Position numbers and translations under genes: made by a program | The notes under the pieces: model-generated | Told to the model about the DNA's origin: nothing | Databases searched by the model: none | Seen by the model: the letters and a program-made list of their open reading frames with translations, nothing else | Shown: piece after piece, positions 44,167-51,871 of the stretch | How the letters are laid out: each line of letters opens with the position of its first letter | How positions within the stretch are numbered: the first letter of the stretch is position 1 | Assembly: GCA_033809515.1 (NCBI GenBank) | Contig: JAPXLN010000005.1 | Location: 33,990-97,989 of the forward strand | DNA: 64,000 nt | Source of the DNA: JAPXLN01 sp033809515 | Lineage (GTDB): Bacteria; Bacillota; Sulfobacillia; Fermentithermobacillales; Fermentithermobacillaceae | Direction: 5' to 3'

Positions 44167-44847
44167 TTACAGAAGCTTGACTCCGTTTATGTTAAGCCCG
44201 AATCTAGTCTTAAGAAACTCTGCCGCCCTCTTGCACGCGATCATTCTCGTTAGGAATATCTCAAAATACTCCATTACCGGTGATATGCTCGTATCTACTG
44301 TCAATTCCAGAGAAACAGCCCGGGCAACGCCATCTACATTGAGAAAGGACCGGGTCGCTGCATAGTTAACCCGGTCGTGCACGTCAAAGGCATGTATATC
44401 GGGGTTCCTAACCCGGGACCTGTGAACATCAGACTTGTCTGCAAGAATCACCGCAGCTGATACGCATGACACCGGGCTGCAGCTGTCTTCCGGATCATGA
44501 CTGCCAATAGCCCCCATTATTACAGCAATCTCATGAGGTGCCATACCTCTCTCACGCAGCAATCTCTCTGTCAAGACAGCTCCTGCTTGGGCGTGGTAGA
44601 ACCTAGATATTACATTGCCGATATCGTGGAGATATCCTGCTATGGCGGCTAGTTCCAGTTCCCTCTCGGGGTAATCCAACCGTTCCAGCACGTTCCTGGC
44701 TATGGATGATACTACGTTCGCATGTCTTGTTCCATGTTCGGTGTAGCCAAGTACATCCAGATGGGTGTTTCCTCCCTCAATGTAAGCCAGAACCTCCAGA
44801 TCTGCTTTCAAGTGGCCTAGTTTCAGTTCTCTCTCTGTTTGCCCCAA
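44167..44847 (-). CDS. HD-domain phosphohydrolase
   Basis: 226 residues; TTG at 44847, overlapping the phosphoribosyltransferase gene by 25 bases. HD pattern: HGTRHANVV (H42), AAIAGYLHDIGNV (H74-D75), FYHAQAGA and IGSHDPED, then VILADKSDVHRSR. The later metal positions are kept. The C-terminal 80 residues (SLELTVDTSISPVMEYFEIFLTRM) resemble a group of stand-alone HD hydrolases of unknown substrate. Coupling to a phosphoribosyltransferase suggests a nucleotide or phosphoribosyl product, which is inference. Confidence 0.85.
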   Translation of the reverse strand: MGQTERELKLGHLKADLEVLAYIEGGNTHLDVLGYTEHGTRHANVVSSIARNVLERLDYPERELELAAIAGYLHDIGNVISRFYHAQAGAVLTERLLRERGMAPHEIAVIMGAIGSHDPEDSCSPVSCVSAAVILADKSDVHRSRVRNPDIHAFDVHDRVNYAATRSFLNVDGVARAVSLELTVDTSISPVMEYFEIFLTRMIACKRAAEFLKTRFGLNINGVKLL

Positions 44848-45380
44848 GACGGAACCCTCTCTATAGAATCGACGTACCCTTCATAGGACGGGTTAAGTAC
44901 ATATTTTCCTCCTATCAGGACCTCAGAATCCCACGGGAACCAAATGTGTCCCGCTGTCTCCATCCCATACCAGGTAGGCTTCCAGCTCTCAGTCTGGGCC
45001 CAGAGAGATGCGGTCTTCACTACCCTGGCCTTTTCTTTCTTGCATTGGACGACTACCATGCGCATGGTCTCACCGGTAAGTACCATGTCATCAACTATGA
45101 GAACCCTGCGTCCTTTGACCTTCTCGCTCACCGGCATCACCATCCGAGGACTGCCGAATACGATCTGCCCGCGCAGCTTCCTTGTCACCGAGCACGGATA
45201 CAGGTCCACCTGTAACAGTGAAGCGATGAACGCTGCTGGTATGAGACCCCCTTTTGCAGCTCCTACAACAACCTCCGGACCGAGCTTACTGCCGGCTTCC
45301 AGGGCCATATCTCGGCAGACCTGGTCCACTTCACTCCAGGTCATGGCAATCGCCGGTTCGTTAACGTACCTTACTTCCAA
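44823..45380 (-). CDS. Phosphoribosyltransferase (COG2236 type)
   Basis: 185 residues; TTG at 45380 with GGAG eight bases upstream. Type I PRTase fold: MTWSEVDQVCRDMALEAG, VVVGAAKGGLIPAAFIASLL (family RGG/KGG loop) and the PRPP motif VLIVDDMVLTGETM. LWAQTESWKPTWYGMETAGHIWFPWD matches the hood seen in xanthine/guanine-type or COG2236 proteins of archaea and anaerobes. Purine salvage is likely, but the base specificity cannot be read. Overlaps the HD hydrolase gene. Confidence 0.85.
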   Translation of the reverse strand: MEVRYVNEPAIAMTWSEVDQVCRDMALEAGSKLGPEVVVGAAKGGLIPAAFIASLLQVDLYPCSVTRKLRGQIVFGSPRMVMPVSEKVKGRRVLIVDDMVLTGETMRMVVVQCKKEKARVVKTASLWAQTESWKPTWYGMETAGHIWFPWDSEVLIGGKYVLNPSYEGYVDSIERVPSWGKQREN

Positions 45381-45386
45381 CTCTTA

Positions 45387-46292
45387 TCACTCCACAAAAC
45401 CGAGACGCCTGAAGATCTCCCTGGATTCCTTGAAACAGCTAACAGCTTTTTCGCGATGACCTGTTGCTACAAAAAGACTGCCGAAAAGCGACTTGATGTG
45501 ACCCATATGGTAGGAATTCGGGCCGAATCTCTCGTAGTAGCAGGCTGCGTCATCAAGAAAGCTCTCGGCTCCCTCAAGATTCCTCCCCAACATTATATAA
45601 GCTTCTGCCATTCCCATGAGACATATGGCCCTACCCTCAGCTGCCTCGCTTGCTTCGTCTGTCCCATCTGCCTGGTGTGTCTCATCTACCCCGGCGAAAT
45701 CCCTATCTTCCGCCTCATGCTCCCATATATCCAGCGCCTTGCCATAGAGTTCGAGAGCTACCTCTAAGTGAGAGGCCATGCATTCAGAGTCGATTCTCGC
45801 CAAAACCATACAGAGATCAGCCGTGGTATGGGTGACAGTAGCCAAGTCCCTATGGTCCTCCTGGAGTCTAGCTTCGTTCATGGCTCTCTCCCCGATAGCA
45901 AGACCCTTTTCCACATACTCCAACCCTTTCTCAGGCTGCAAAAGAGCCAGATCCCGCAGAACCGCCTGATGTCGGGTGACTGATAACACAACTTGGTGGG
46001 AAGCTTCCACAGACCCCCAAAGGCGCCCTTCCTCCTCATAGCAGCGACTCGCCTCAAGGAGATCATCAACGCCCCCAAGGGCGTGCAAAGCTGAGCCTAG
46101 TCCCGCCAAAGCTAAAGGCAAGTTGATCTCGTCGCCGGCCTCCCTGAGAATCTCGGCCGCCTCTCTAAACAGATTCACGGCCTCATCTACAGACCCTTTG
46201 CCCTCTATGAAGCTTTTGTTGTACGCTTCCCACCCCTGCATAATCCGGTCAAGCCAAAGGGGCCTCTCTCCGGCGCAAGACTCTGAACTCAT
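45387..46292 (-). CDS. TPR-like helical repeat protein
   Basis: 301 residues from ATG at 46292 (GGAGGCG ten bases upstream); the open frame to 46514 is not coding-like. Tetratricopeptide-like helical pairs: AVNLFREAAEILREAGD, LPLALAGLGSALHALGG, LEASRCYEEEGRLWG, GLEYVEKGLAIGERAMNEA, LELYGKALDIWEHEAE, AEAYIMLGRNLEGAESFLDDAACYYERFG and KAVSCFKESREIFRRLG. An Asp/Glu/Thr-rich loop (residues about 210-230) interrupts the array. Probably a protein-interaction scaffold. First gene of the run leading to the phosphoribosyltransferase. Confidence 0.8.
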   Translation of the reverse strand: MSSESCAGERPLWLDRIMQGWEAYNKSFIEGKGSVDEAVNLFREAAEILREAGDEINLPLALAGLGSALHALGGVDDLLEASRCYEEEGRLWGSVEASHQVVLSVTRHQAVLRDLALLQPEKGLEYVEKGLAIGERAMNEARLQEDHRDLATVTHTTADLCMVLARIDSECMASHLEVALELYGKALDIWEHEAEDRDFAGVDETHQADGTDEASEAAEGRAICLMGMAEAYIMLGRNLEGAESFLDDAACYYERFGPNSYHMGHIKSLFGSLFVATGHREKAVSCFKESREIFRRLGFVE

Positions 46293-46446
46293 CCTGAAAC
46301 GCCTCCAGACACGAACAGTGTTTCTGGATAGCAATTCCCGCTTCCAGATAAAAGTTCCTTCTAAGACGAATAAAAGCCGGGGAGATCCTGCTCCAAACAG
46401 GCAGAATCGGTTAGACTTATGGGGACGTCTCATTCGTGGAGGCATT

Positions 46447-47295
46447 ATGAACAACCTAGACAACGGGAAAAGCAGGCCAACCTCCTTCCTCCGCAAGATG
46501 GTCAGTAAGCTCAACTGTTTTGCCAGGAGTATTCGGGCTCATACAGCCCTGCGGCTTGTAGCTATGCCGCTTCAGAAGGTTATTGACAGGTGTGGCAACA
46601 CTCATAGGTTTTTGACCAAGGAAGGCATACGTACCTTGCACACAGACAGATGGGAGAACGCATGGGTGTTCTTCCGCCAGCATACAGAGACTCTGGTGAA
46701 AGGTAACTTGTGGGCTGATGCGTTTTGGAAAAACGCCTTTCATCACTTTGACCCCAAGACCAAACAGGGTCTTTGGATTTGGCCGGCCGCTCCGGACCAG
46801 TGCAAGAACTGGTTTGACCAAGCAATACGCCATTGGAAGAAAGGAGATCTGCGCAAATCTCTGTTCCTCCTGGGAGCTTGCATTCACATTGTCCAGGATG
46901 CATGTCAACCCTATCACTCCAACTGCAGAGTCGTTATGGGACATCAGAAGTATGAGCGTTGGGCTGACAAGCACAAGAAGAGCCTTACTCAGGTGAAGGG
47001 AGGGGTCTACGGTCTGTCTTCACACCCGGAAGGCTGGGTTATATCTAACGCCGAATTCTCTCATGGTTTCCTTCATAATGTGCTTCCTCGATCCAAGCCT
47101 GAGTCCAAGGAACAAGCTACGACTGCGCTGTTGTCCAGAGCTGCACAAACCACAGCCGGGTTTTTGCTTTTTTTCCTGGAAACCCTGGCGGATTCCCAGG
47201 ATGGTGCCATGGGCCCTCGTCAACTGCTGTTTCTCAAGCATCTTCTGTCAATTGCCCCGGCATACGAAGCCAATAGCAGTTTGGTTTCGCCCTGA
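46447..47295 (+). CDS. Zinc-dependent phospholipase C-like protein without signal peptide
   Basis: 282 residues; ATG at 46447 after TGGAGG. The S1/P1-type zinc fold is marked by NTHRFLTKEG (H53), AFHHFDP (H99/H100) and the helix ACIHIVQDACQPYH, where H147, D151 and H157 keep the spacing of the B. cereus phospholipase C ligands. The N-terminus is basic and lacks both a clear secretion signal and the Trp that is the N-terminal zinc ligand of secreted enzymes. It could be a spore- or cytoplasm-located hydrolase of phospholipids or phosphoesters. Confidence 0.78.
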   Translation: MNNLDNGKSRPTSFLRKMVSKLNCFARSIRAHTALRLVAMPLQKVIDRCGNTHRFLTKEGIRTLHTDRWENAWVFFRQHTETLVKGNLWADAFWKNAFHHFDPKTKQGLWIWPAAPDQCKNWFDQAIRHWKKGDLRKSLFLLGACIHIVQDACQPYHSNCRVVMGHQKYERWADKHKKSLTQVKGGVYGLSSHPEGWVISNAEFSHGFLHNVLPRSKPESKEQATTALLSRAAQTTAGFLLFFLETLADSQDGAMGPRQLLFLKHLLSIAPAYEANSSLVSP

Positions 47296-47376
47296 CTGGT
47301 ACATAGAAGGATTCCTGAATCAGGCGACGAACCTTTCAACTCATAAAGGCTTTATACTGGGAAAGGAAGAGCTACA

Positions 47377-47709
47377 TTGATAGTCACAACCACCCCTTCC
47401 GTAGAAGGGCGTTCCATAGTAACGTACCTGGGTATAGTAGCTGGAGAAGTTGCTCTCGGGACTGACTTCATGAGGGACTTCGTGGCTTCCTTAGCCGATC
47501 TCTTCGGCACCCGAACCGCGGCCTACGAAGACAAGCTTGTAGAAGCAAGGAGAGCATGCGTAACTGAACTGGCAGGCAGAGCTGCGGAAGTAGGCGCCGA
47601 TGCCGTGGTGAGCGTAAAGATCGATCATGAGATCCTCCAAAACGGCATGATGCTTGTGCTAGCCACGGGCACTGCCGTTAGACTGTCTCCGCCCCCCGCT
47701 CACCTATAG
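47377..47709 (+). CDS. YbjQ family protein (DUF74)
   Basis: 110 residues, TTG at 47377 with AAAGGAAGAG upstream. IVTTTPSVEGRSIVTYLGIVAGEVALGTDFMRDF, the repeat of RAAEVGADAVVSVKID and LATGTAVRL are the YbjQ/DUF74 markers. Small pentameric beta-rich proteins of unknown function, sometimes called heavy-metal-binding without good proof. Converges with and overlaps the crotonase gene by ten bases. Confidence 0.88.
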   Translation: MIVTTTPSVEGRSIVTYLGIVAGEVALGTDFMRDFVASLADLFGTRTAAYEDKLVEARRACVTELAGRAAEVGADAVVSVKIDHEILQNGMMLVLATGTAVRLSPPPAHL

Positions 47710-48506
47710 CGCCAGAAGTCAGGTTTGCGTTTCTCTAGAAACGCCTCCATTCCCTCTTCCTGATCGGGATGTCTAAAGCATTCGCCGAACAAACGCTGCT
47801 CCAGGAAGAGACCGTCCTGAAAGCTCCTGGATAGGCCTTCCCAAACGGCCTTCTTGGCCTGGGCCACTGCAAACCGGGACTTGCCCCAGGTGATCTCACG
47901 GGCCAGTTCCAGAGATTCCTTCAATGCCTCCCCCTCAGGAACGACCTTATGGACAAGACCTACTCTAAAAGCTTCCTGGGCATCTATGACCCGTCCTGTC
48001 ATGATCAGCTCCAGAGCAAACACCGGACCTACAAGCCTTGGGAGAATCTGAGTACCTCCAAATCCAGGGGTGATCCCCAACCCAACCTCGGGCTGGCCAA
48101 ACCTGGCGTTCTGAGCGGCAATTCTTACGTCACAGGCCATAGCCAGCTCATTCCCGCCGCCCAATGCATACCCGTTGACTGCAGCTATTACCGGCCCCTG
48201 AAACCACCGCAGTCTGGCAAATACCCTCTGACCTAGATCAGAGAACTCCCTGGCCTGCTTCTCGGTCATTGCAGCCATCTCACTGATATCGGCCCCGGCC
48301 ACAAACGCTCTGCCACCCCGACCCGTGATTACCAGCGCGGCGACCCTACGATCCTGGGCCAAAGCCTCCAAACACCTGTCCATCTCCTCAAGAACCTTGC
48401 TGTTAAGAGAATTGAGCGCGGAAGGTCGGTCAACTGTAAGGACTGCAACGCCCTCCTGGATTTCAGCTCGGAGAGTCTCAAACACAAGCTTTTTGTCCTC
48501 GTCCAC
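47700..48506 (-). CDS. Enoyl-CoA hydratase/crotonase
   Basis: 268 residues from GTG at 48506, with GGGGAGGAA seven bases upstream; the frame is open to 48572. Crotonase fold: VAVLTVDRPSALNSLN, the oxyanion hole FVAGADISEM, NGYALGGGNELAMACDVRIA (catalytic Glu in GGNE) and ARFGQPEVGLGITPGFGGTQ (second Glu in PEVGLG). Both catalytic Glu residues of true hydratases are present. Hydrates trans-2-enoyl-CoA, e.g. crotonyl-CoA. The adjacent flavin reductase and distant hydroxyacyl-CoA dehydrogenase are compatible with butyrate or fatty-acid turnover. Confidence 0.9.
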   Translation of the reverse strand: MDEDKKLVFETLRAEIQEGVAVLTVDRPSALNSLNSKVLEEMDRCLEALAQDRRVAALVITGRGGRAFVAGADISEMAAMTEKQAREFSDLGQRVFARLRWFQGPVIAAVNGYALGGGNELAMACDVRIAAQNARFGQPEVGLGITPGFGGTQILPRLVGPVFALELIMTGRVIDAQEAFRVGLVHKVVPEGEALKESLELAREITWGKSRFAVAQAKKAVWEGLSRSFQDGLFLEQRLFGECFRHPDQEEGMEAFLEKRKPDFWRYR

Positions 48507-48581
48507 GGCTATCTTCCTCCCCTGGTTGTCCCAGCTTCTGCCGGATATCTGAACAGTTCGTGTTTCTCCCATAGGCTGCGC

Positions 48582-49133
48582 CTAACCGTTCTTTACCTGT
48601 TCCCCCAGCCGGAAGTACAACCCCCGGAAATACGCAACCGGATCGGCCTTCCGAACATCCACTCCTCCCTCACCCATGACCTCAGGATCCATGTGCACAG
48701 CTACGATCTCTCCGATAAAAAGATCGTGGCTTCCTAGAGAGACCTTGGACTTGACCCTGCACTCAATGTTGACAGGGAACTCAGCTATCAGAGGGGCCCG
48801 CACGCTGTCAGCCCTGACCGGCGTGATCTTTGCGCCGGCAAACTTGTCTTCGTTCCGCCCGGATACGCTTCCGCAGTATTCCGCCACTCCTACCTGGTCT
48901 GCCCTGGGAAGGTTGACCACGAAATCCCCGTACCTCTGAACCAGACCGAAGGAATATCTGGTCGGCCTAATGCCTATGGCCAAACACGGTGGTTCCGAAG
49001 CTGCAGTACCCGCCCATGCCAGCGTAATAGCGTTTCGCTCTCCGTCCACGTCACCACAGGTTACCACAACCACTGGCAGTGGATACAAGGTGGCCGAGGG
49101 GGCCAGAAGGCGCTTCTCAGGAACGCTTGCCAC
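48582..49133 (-). CDS. Flavin reductase-like FMN-binding protein
   Basis: 183 residues from GTG at 49133 (AAAGGAG eight bases upstream), giving the typical family start near LLAPSATLYPLPVVVVTC. Split-barrel flavin reductase fold: RNAITLAWAGTAASEPPCLAIGIRPTRYS, FVVNLPRADQV, AEYCGSVSGRNEDKFA, and HDLFIGEIVAVH. Binds FMN; members include flavin reductases and anaerobic proteins with other electron-transfer roles. Confidence 0.88.
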   Translation of the reverse strand: MASVPEKRLLAPSATLYPLPVVVVTCGDVDGERNAITLAWAGTAASEPPCLAIGIRPTRYSFGLVQRYGDFVVNLPRADQVGVAEYCGSVSGRNEDKFAGAKITPVRADSVRAPLIAEFPVNIECRVKSKVSLGSHDLFIGEIVAVHMDPEVMGEGGVDVRKADPVAYFRGLYFRLGEQVKNG

Positions 49134-49252
49134 AAGAAACACTCCTTTCCGGTCGCTCAGAAAATCTGGAATATAAGGCAACCACTTGCTCTAGTTTCAG
49201 CCCTTGCGCGCGAAAATATCTACTCTTCCCCAAACAGTCTAGTTGAGTCAGT

Positions 49253-50191
49253 CTATGACGTTGGCGCAAGCTCAACACTCCGGGAGGCCCGAACCATCGG
49301 CAGTCCCCGGTGAACCACACGCACCCTGACCGGGTAATCTACGTCAACTATGTCGCCGTCAATGTGGCAAGGAAAGCCGGGGGGTGCCTGGATAGTTACT
49401 TCCTCGGACTGGCGCAAAAACACCCCCGGCCTCCCAACATGCTTCCCGGAACGAACCAAAAACAGAAGGCTTACAAGATGCATCCTGGGCACTCCCTGAA
49501 GAAGCGCCAGATCCATCTTCCCGTCATCTGCAGTTGCATTGGGGGAAACCCGCATTCCTCCGCCAAAGTTCCCGGAGTTTGTTAGGGCGAAAAGCCACAC
49601 ACGGGCATGGTCCTTTTCCTCCGGACCTGAAGCAATCGTCATGTCTCCTGGATCAAACTGGAAAAGGCCTCGAAGTGCCTCTAGCATATAGCTCATCTTC
49701 CCCATTTTCCTTGACTTCAGGGCACAGACTCTCTTTACCACATAGGCGTCGAACCCAATCCCTACCGAGTTAATGACGTAACGCCGGAACCCCCTTGCGT
49801 CTTCAGCCATAAACACGTCTACGTTCCAGATTGAAGGTGATGCCAGGGCGTCTATGGATTCTCGCCAGTCGGAGAACAAGCGGTTTCCTCCTGCAAAATC
49901 GTTTCCTGTGCCTGCCGGGATGGTGGCCACGGCAACGCCGGGTACACCGGACAGAAGAACCCCGTTAACCACTTCGTTGAGGGTACCGTCACCACCCATG
50001 GCCGCAATAACCCTGGTTCCGGACTTACATCTCTCTAAAGCGATTTCCCTAGCCTGTCCCGGTCCCTTGGTTTCCACCGTCTCATACCGTACATTCAGGC
50101 TGTCAAGCATCGCTCTTGCCTCGGGAAAACACTTGCCGGACCTCCCGTAACCTGCAACCGGATTGACAATAATGCAGACTTCCTGGCCCAA
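49253..50191 (-). CDS. dagK: Diacylglycerol/lipid kinase (DagK/YegS type)
   Basis: 312 residues; TTG at 50191 seven bases after AAGGAG. DAGK catalytic domain: IIVNPVAGYGRSGK, VIAAMGGDGTLNEVVNGV (GGDGT), IPAGTGNDFAGG, then the C-terminal beta domain with INSVGIGFDAYV, MRVSPNATADDGKMDLALL and FPCHIDGDIV. Phosphorylates diacylglycerol or a related lipid at the inner membrane face to recycle lipids. 65 bases after the D-aminoacylase gene. Confidence 0.92.
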   Translation of the reverse strand: MGQEVCIIVNPVAGYGRSGKCFPEARAMLDSLNVRYETVETKGPGQAREIALERCKSGTRVIAAMGGDGTLNEVVNGVLLSGVPGVAVATIPAGTGNDFAGGNRLFSDWRESIDALASPSIWNVDVFMAEDARGFRRYVINSVGIGFDAYVVKRVCALKSRKMGKMSYMLEALRGLFQFDPGDMTIASGPEEKDHARVWLFALTNSGNFGGGMRVSPNATADDGKMDLALLQGVPRMHLVSLLFLVRSGKHVGRPGVFLRQSEEVTIQAPPGFPCHIDGDIVDVDYPVRVRVVHRGLPMVRASRSVELAPTS

Positions 50192-50255
50192 TGTCTATCT
50201 CCTTCTCTCTCCGAATCCCCTTGTACGGCCCGGTAGGCAGCACGTACCTTCTGAT

Positions 50256-51860
50256 CTACACCATTCTGTGATGGGCGGCCCTGAGAACCTGACCTGCCCG
50301 GACCCCTGTCACACGGGTCCCTTCCACAGCCACTCTGCCATTGACTAAGACGTACTTCATCCCTGCAGGAGGCGCCCATGGCCTCACCACATCAGCCTCC
50401 GGGGCGATGGTAACCGGGTCAAACACAACAATATCCGCCCAATAGCCTCGTGCAATGCGCCCGCGATCCATAATGTTACATCTTCTGCTGGGCATTAGCG
50501 TCATTTTCCTGATCGCTTCCTCGAGAGTAAGAGCTCCTTCCTGTCTCACGTACTTTCCGAGAACAGTTGGATAAGTGGCGTAACCTCTAGGGTGAAGCGA
50601 AGAAAACTCTTGAGCTGAATCCCTATCGGGATCCCCTGCACTGGCATCGGTTCCTATCATGACCAGCGGGTGAGACACGATCTGTTTGACGTCATCCTCA
50701 CTCATGATGCCTGCCACCTTGACCTTCAGCTGGTTATCAAGGAGAAGCTTCACCACTGCCCCTGCCAGATCCAGTTTCATAGCGTCAGCAGCTTCACCAA
50801 GATCCAACCCTTCGTACTCCTTAGTGTACGCGCAATGCACTATTCCGTACCGATAAAGCCGTGACCCTGTGTAACTCTGGGTATTGTTCAAGTAATCACG
50901 GAAATCCGCCTCTGCCTGGGGCGCTGAGAGCGCCTTAATCAGTTCTTCAGAAGTCATCCTGCCCAATCCCCGGGGAAGCTCCGACCTGAGCAGCACTATC
51001 TGAGCATAGGTAAACGGGTAGACGTCTGCCATAACATCGATACCTCTGGCCTGTGCGCCATCGATGATCTCCAGCACCTCGCCTGCTCGTCCCCAGTTAG
51101 GCTTGCCCACAACTTTGAGGTGTGCAACCTGGCCACGTACACCCGTCCGCTTGCTGAGCTCAACCACCTCGTCAACAGCCCAGTCAACGTTAGACCACTG
51201 GTCCTGGATATGGCATGAGTGAACTCCATTGTACTCGCCTGCAACCCGGCAGATCTCCGCCAGTTCACGGAATGAAGCGTAGCAGCCCGGAGCATAGGCC
51301 CGGCCCGTAGATATGCCGAAAGCTCCCTGCTCTAAGGCATCCCTGGTGATCTTTTTCATTGATTGCAGTTCATCGTCAGTAGGGTACCGTTTGTCATTGC
51401 CAAGCACACATCTTCTGACGGTTCCCTGACCCACCAGGACCGCCTGGTTTGTGCCAGGCTGCTGCTCTTCAACATGCTCCAGGAATTCGGCAAAAGTGCG
51501 CCACGGTATGTCGGGTCTTTGAGCTCCCTGAGGTGCTCTATTTCTGTAAGCTTCCGCCATTGCCTCACTGACCGGAGCGGCGGAACCCCCGCACATTCCC
51601 GATACTTCCGTGGTAATCCCCTGCAAGAGTGAAGAAGCTGCTTCCGGGTACCTGGTTATTGATCCATCTGTATGAGAATGCATGTCCACAAAACCAGGCG
51701 CGACAACCGCTCCCGATGCATCCAGCATTTCCTTGCCTGATAGGCTCATTTTCTTATCGATGGCCGATATCTTGCCGTTTCTTATCCCTACGTCAGCCAG
51801 ATATCCCGCCTTGCCGGATCCGTCCACTACCAGACCGCCTTTTATCGCAACGTCAAACAT
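50256..51860 (-). CDS. N-acyl-D-amino-acid deacylase (D-aminoacylase) family amidohydrolase
   Basis: 534 residues; ATG at 51860 after AGGGGTGG. Metal-dependent amidohydrolase with the composite beta domain (MFDVAIKGGLVVDGSGKAGYLADVGIRNGKI), metal motif GFVDMHSHTDG, the TTEVSGMCGGSAAP loop carrying the Cys ligand, HSCHIQDQ, AHLKVVGK, and VMIGTDASAG with the catalytic Asp. Releases free D-amino acids from N-acyl forms. Twelve bases downstream of the M14 carboxypeptidase gene, so the pair probably forms a peptide-turnover unit. Confidence 0.92.
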   Translation of the reverse strand: MFDVAIKGGLVVDGSGKAGYLADVGIRNGKISAIDKKMSLSGKEMLDASGAVVAPGFVDMHSHTDGSITRYPEAASSLLQGITTEVSGMCGGSAAPVSEAMAEAYRNRAPQGAQRPDIPWRTFAEFLEHVEEQQPGTNQAVLVGQGTVRRCVLGNDKRYPTDDELQSMKKITRDALEQGAFGISTGRAYAPGCYASFRELAEICRVAGEYNGVHSCHIQDQWSNVDWAVDEVVELSKRTGVRGQVAHLKVVGKPNWGRAGEVLEIIDGAQARGIDVMADVYPFTYAQIVLLRSELPRGLGRMTSEELIKALSAPQAEADFRDYLNNTQSYTGSRLYRYGIVHCAYTKEYEGLDLGEAADAMKLDLAGAVVKLLLDNQLKVKVAGIMSEDDVKQIVSHPLVMIGTDASAGDPDRDSAQEFSSLHPRGYATYPTVLGKYVRQEGALTLEEAIRKMTLMPSRRCNIMDRGRIARGYWADIVVFDPVTIAPEADVVRPWAPPAGMKYVLVNGRVAVEGTRVTGVRAGQVLRAAHHRMV

Positions 51861-51871
51861 GCTACCACCCC

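Noticed and set aside
46123..46446. N-terminal extension of the phospholipase C-like protein
   Set aside because: It would lie antisense to the TPR gene; ATG at 46447 has a good GGAGG site and family sequence begins after it.
46293..46514. N-terminal extension of the TPR protein
   Set aside because: The extra 74 residues are Arg/Leu-rich with no family character, and a ribosome site fits the later ATG at 46292.
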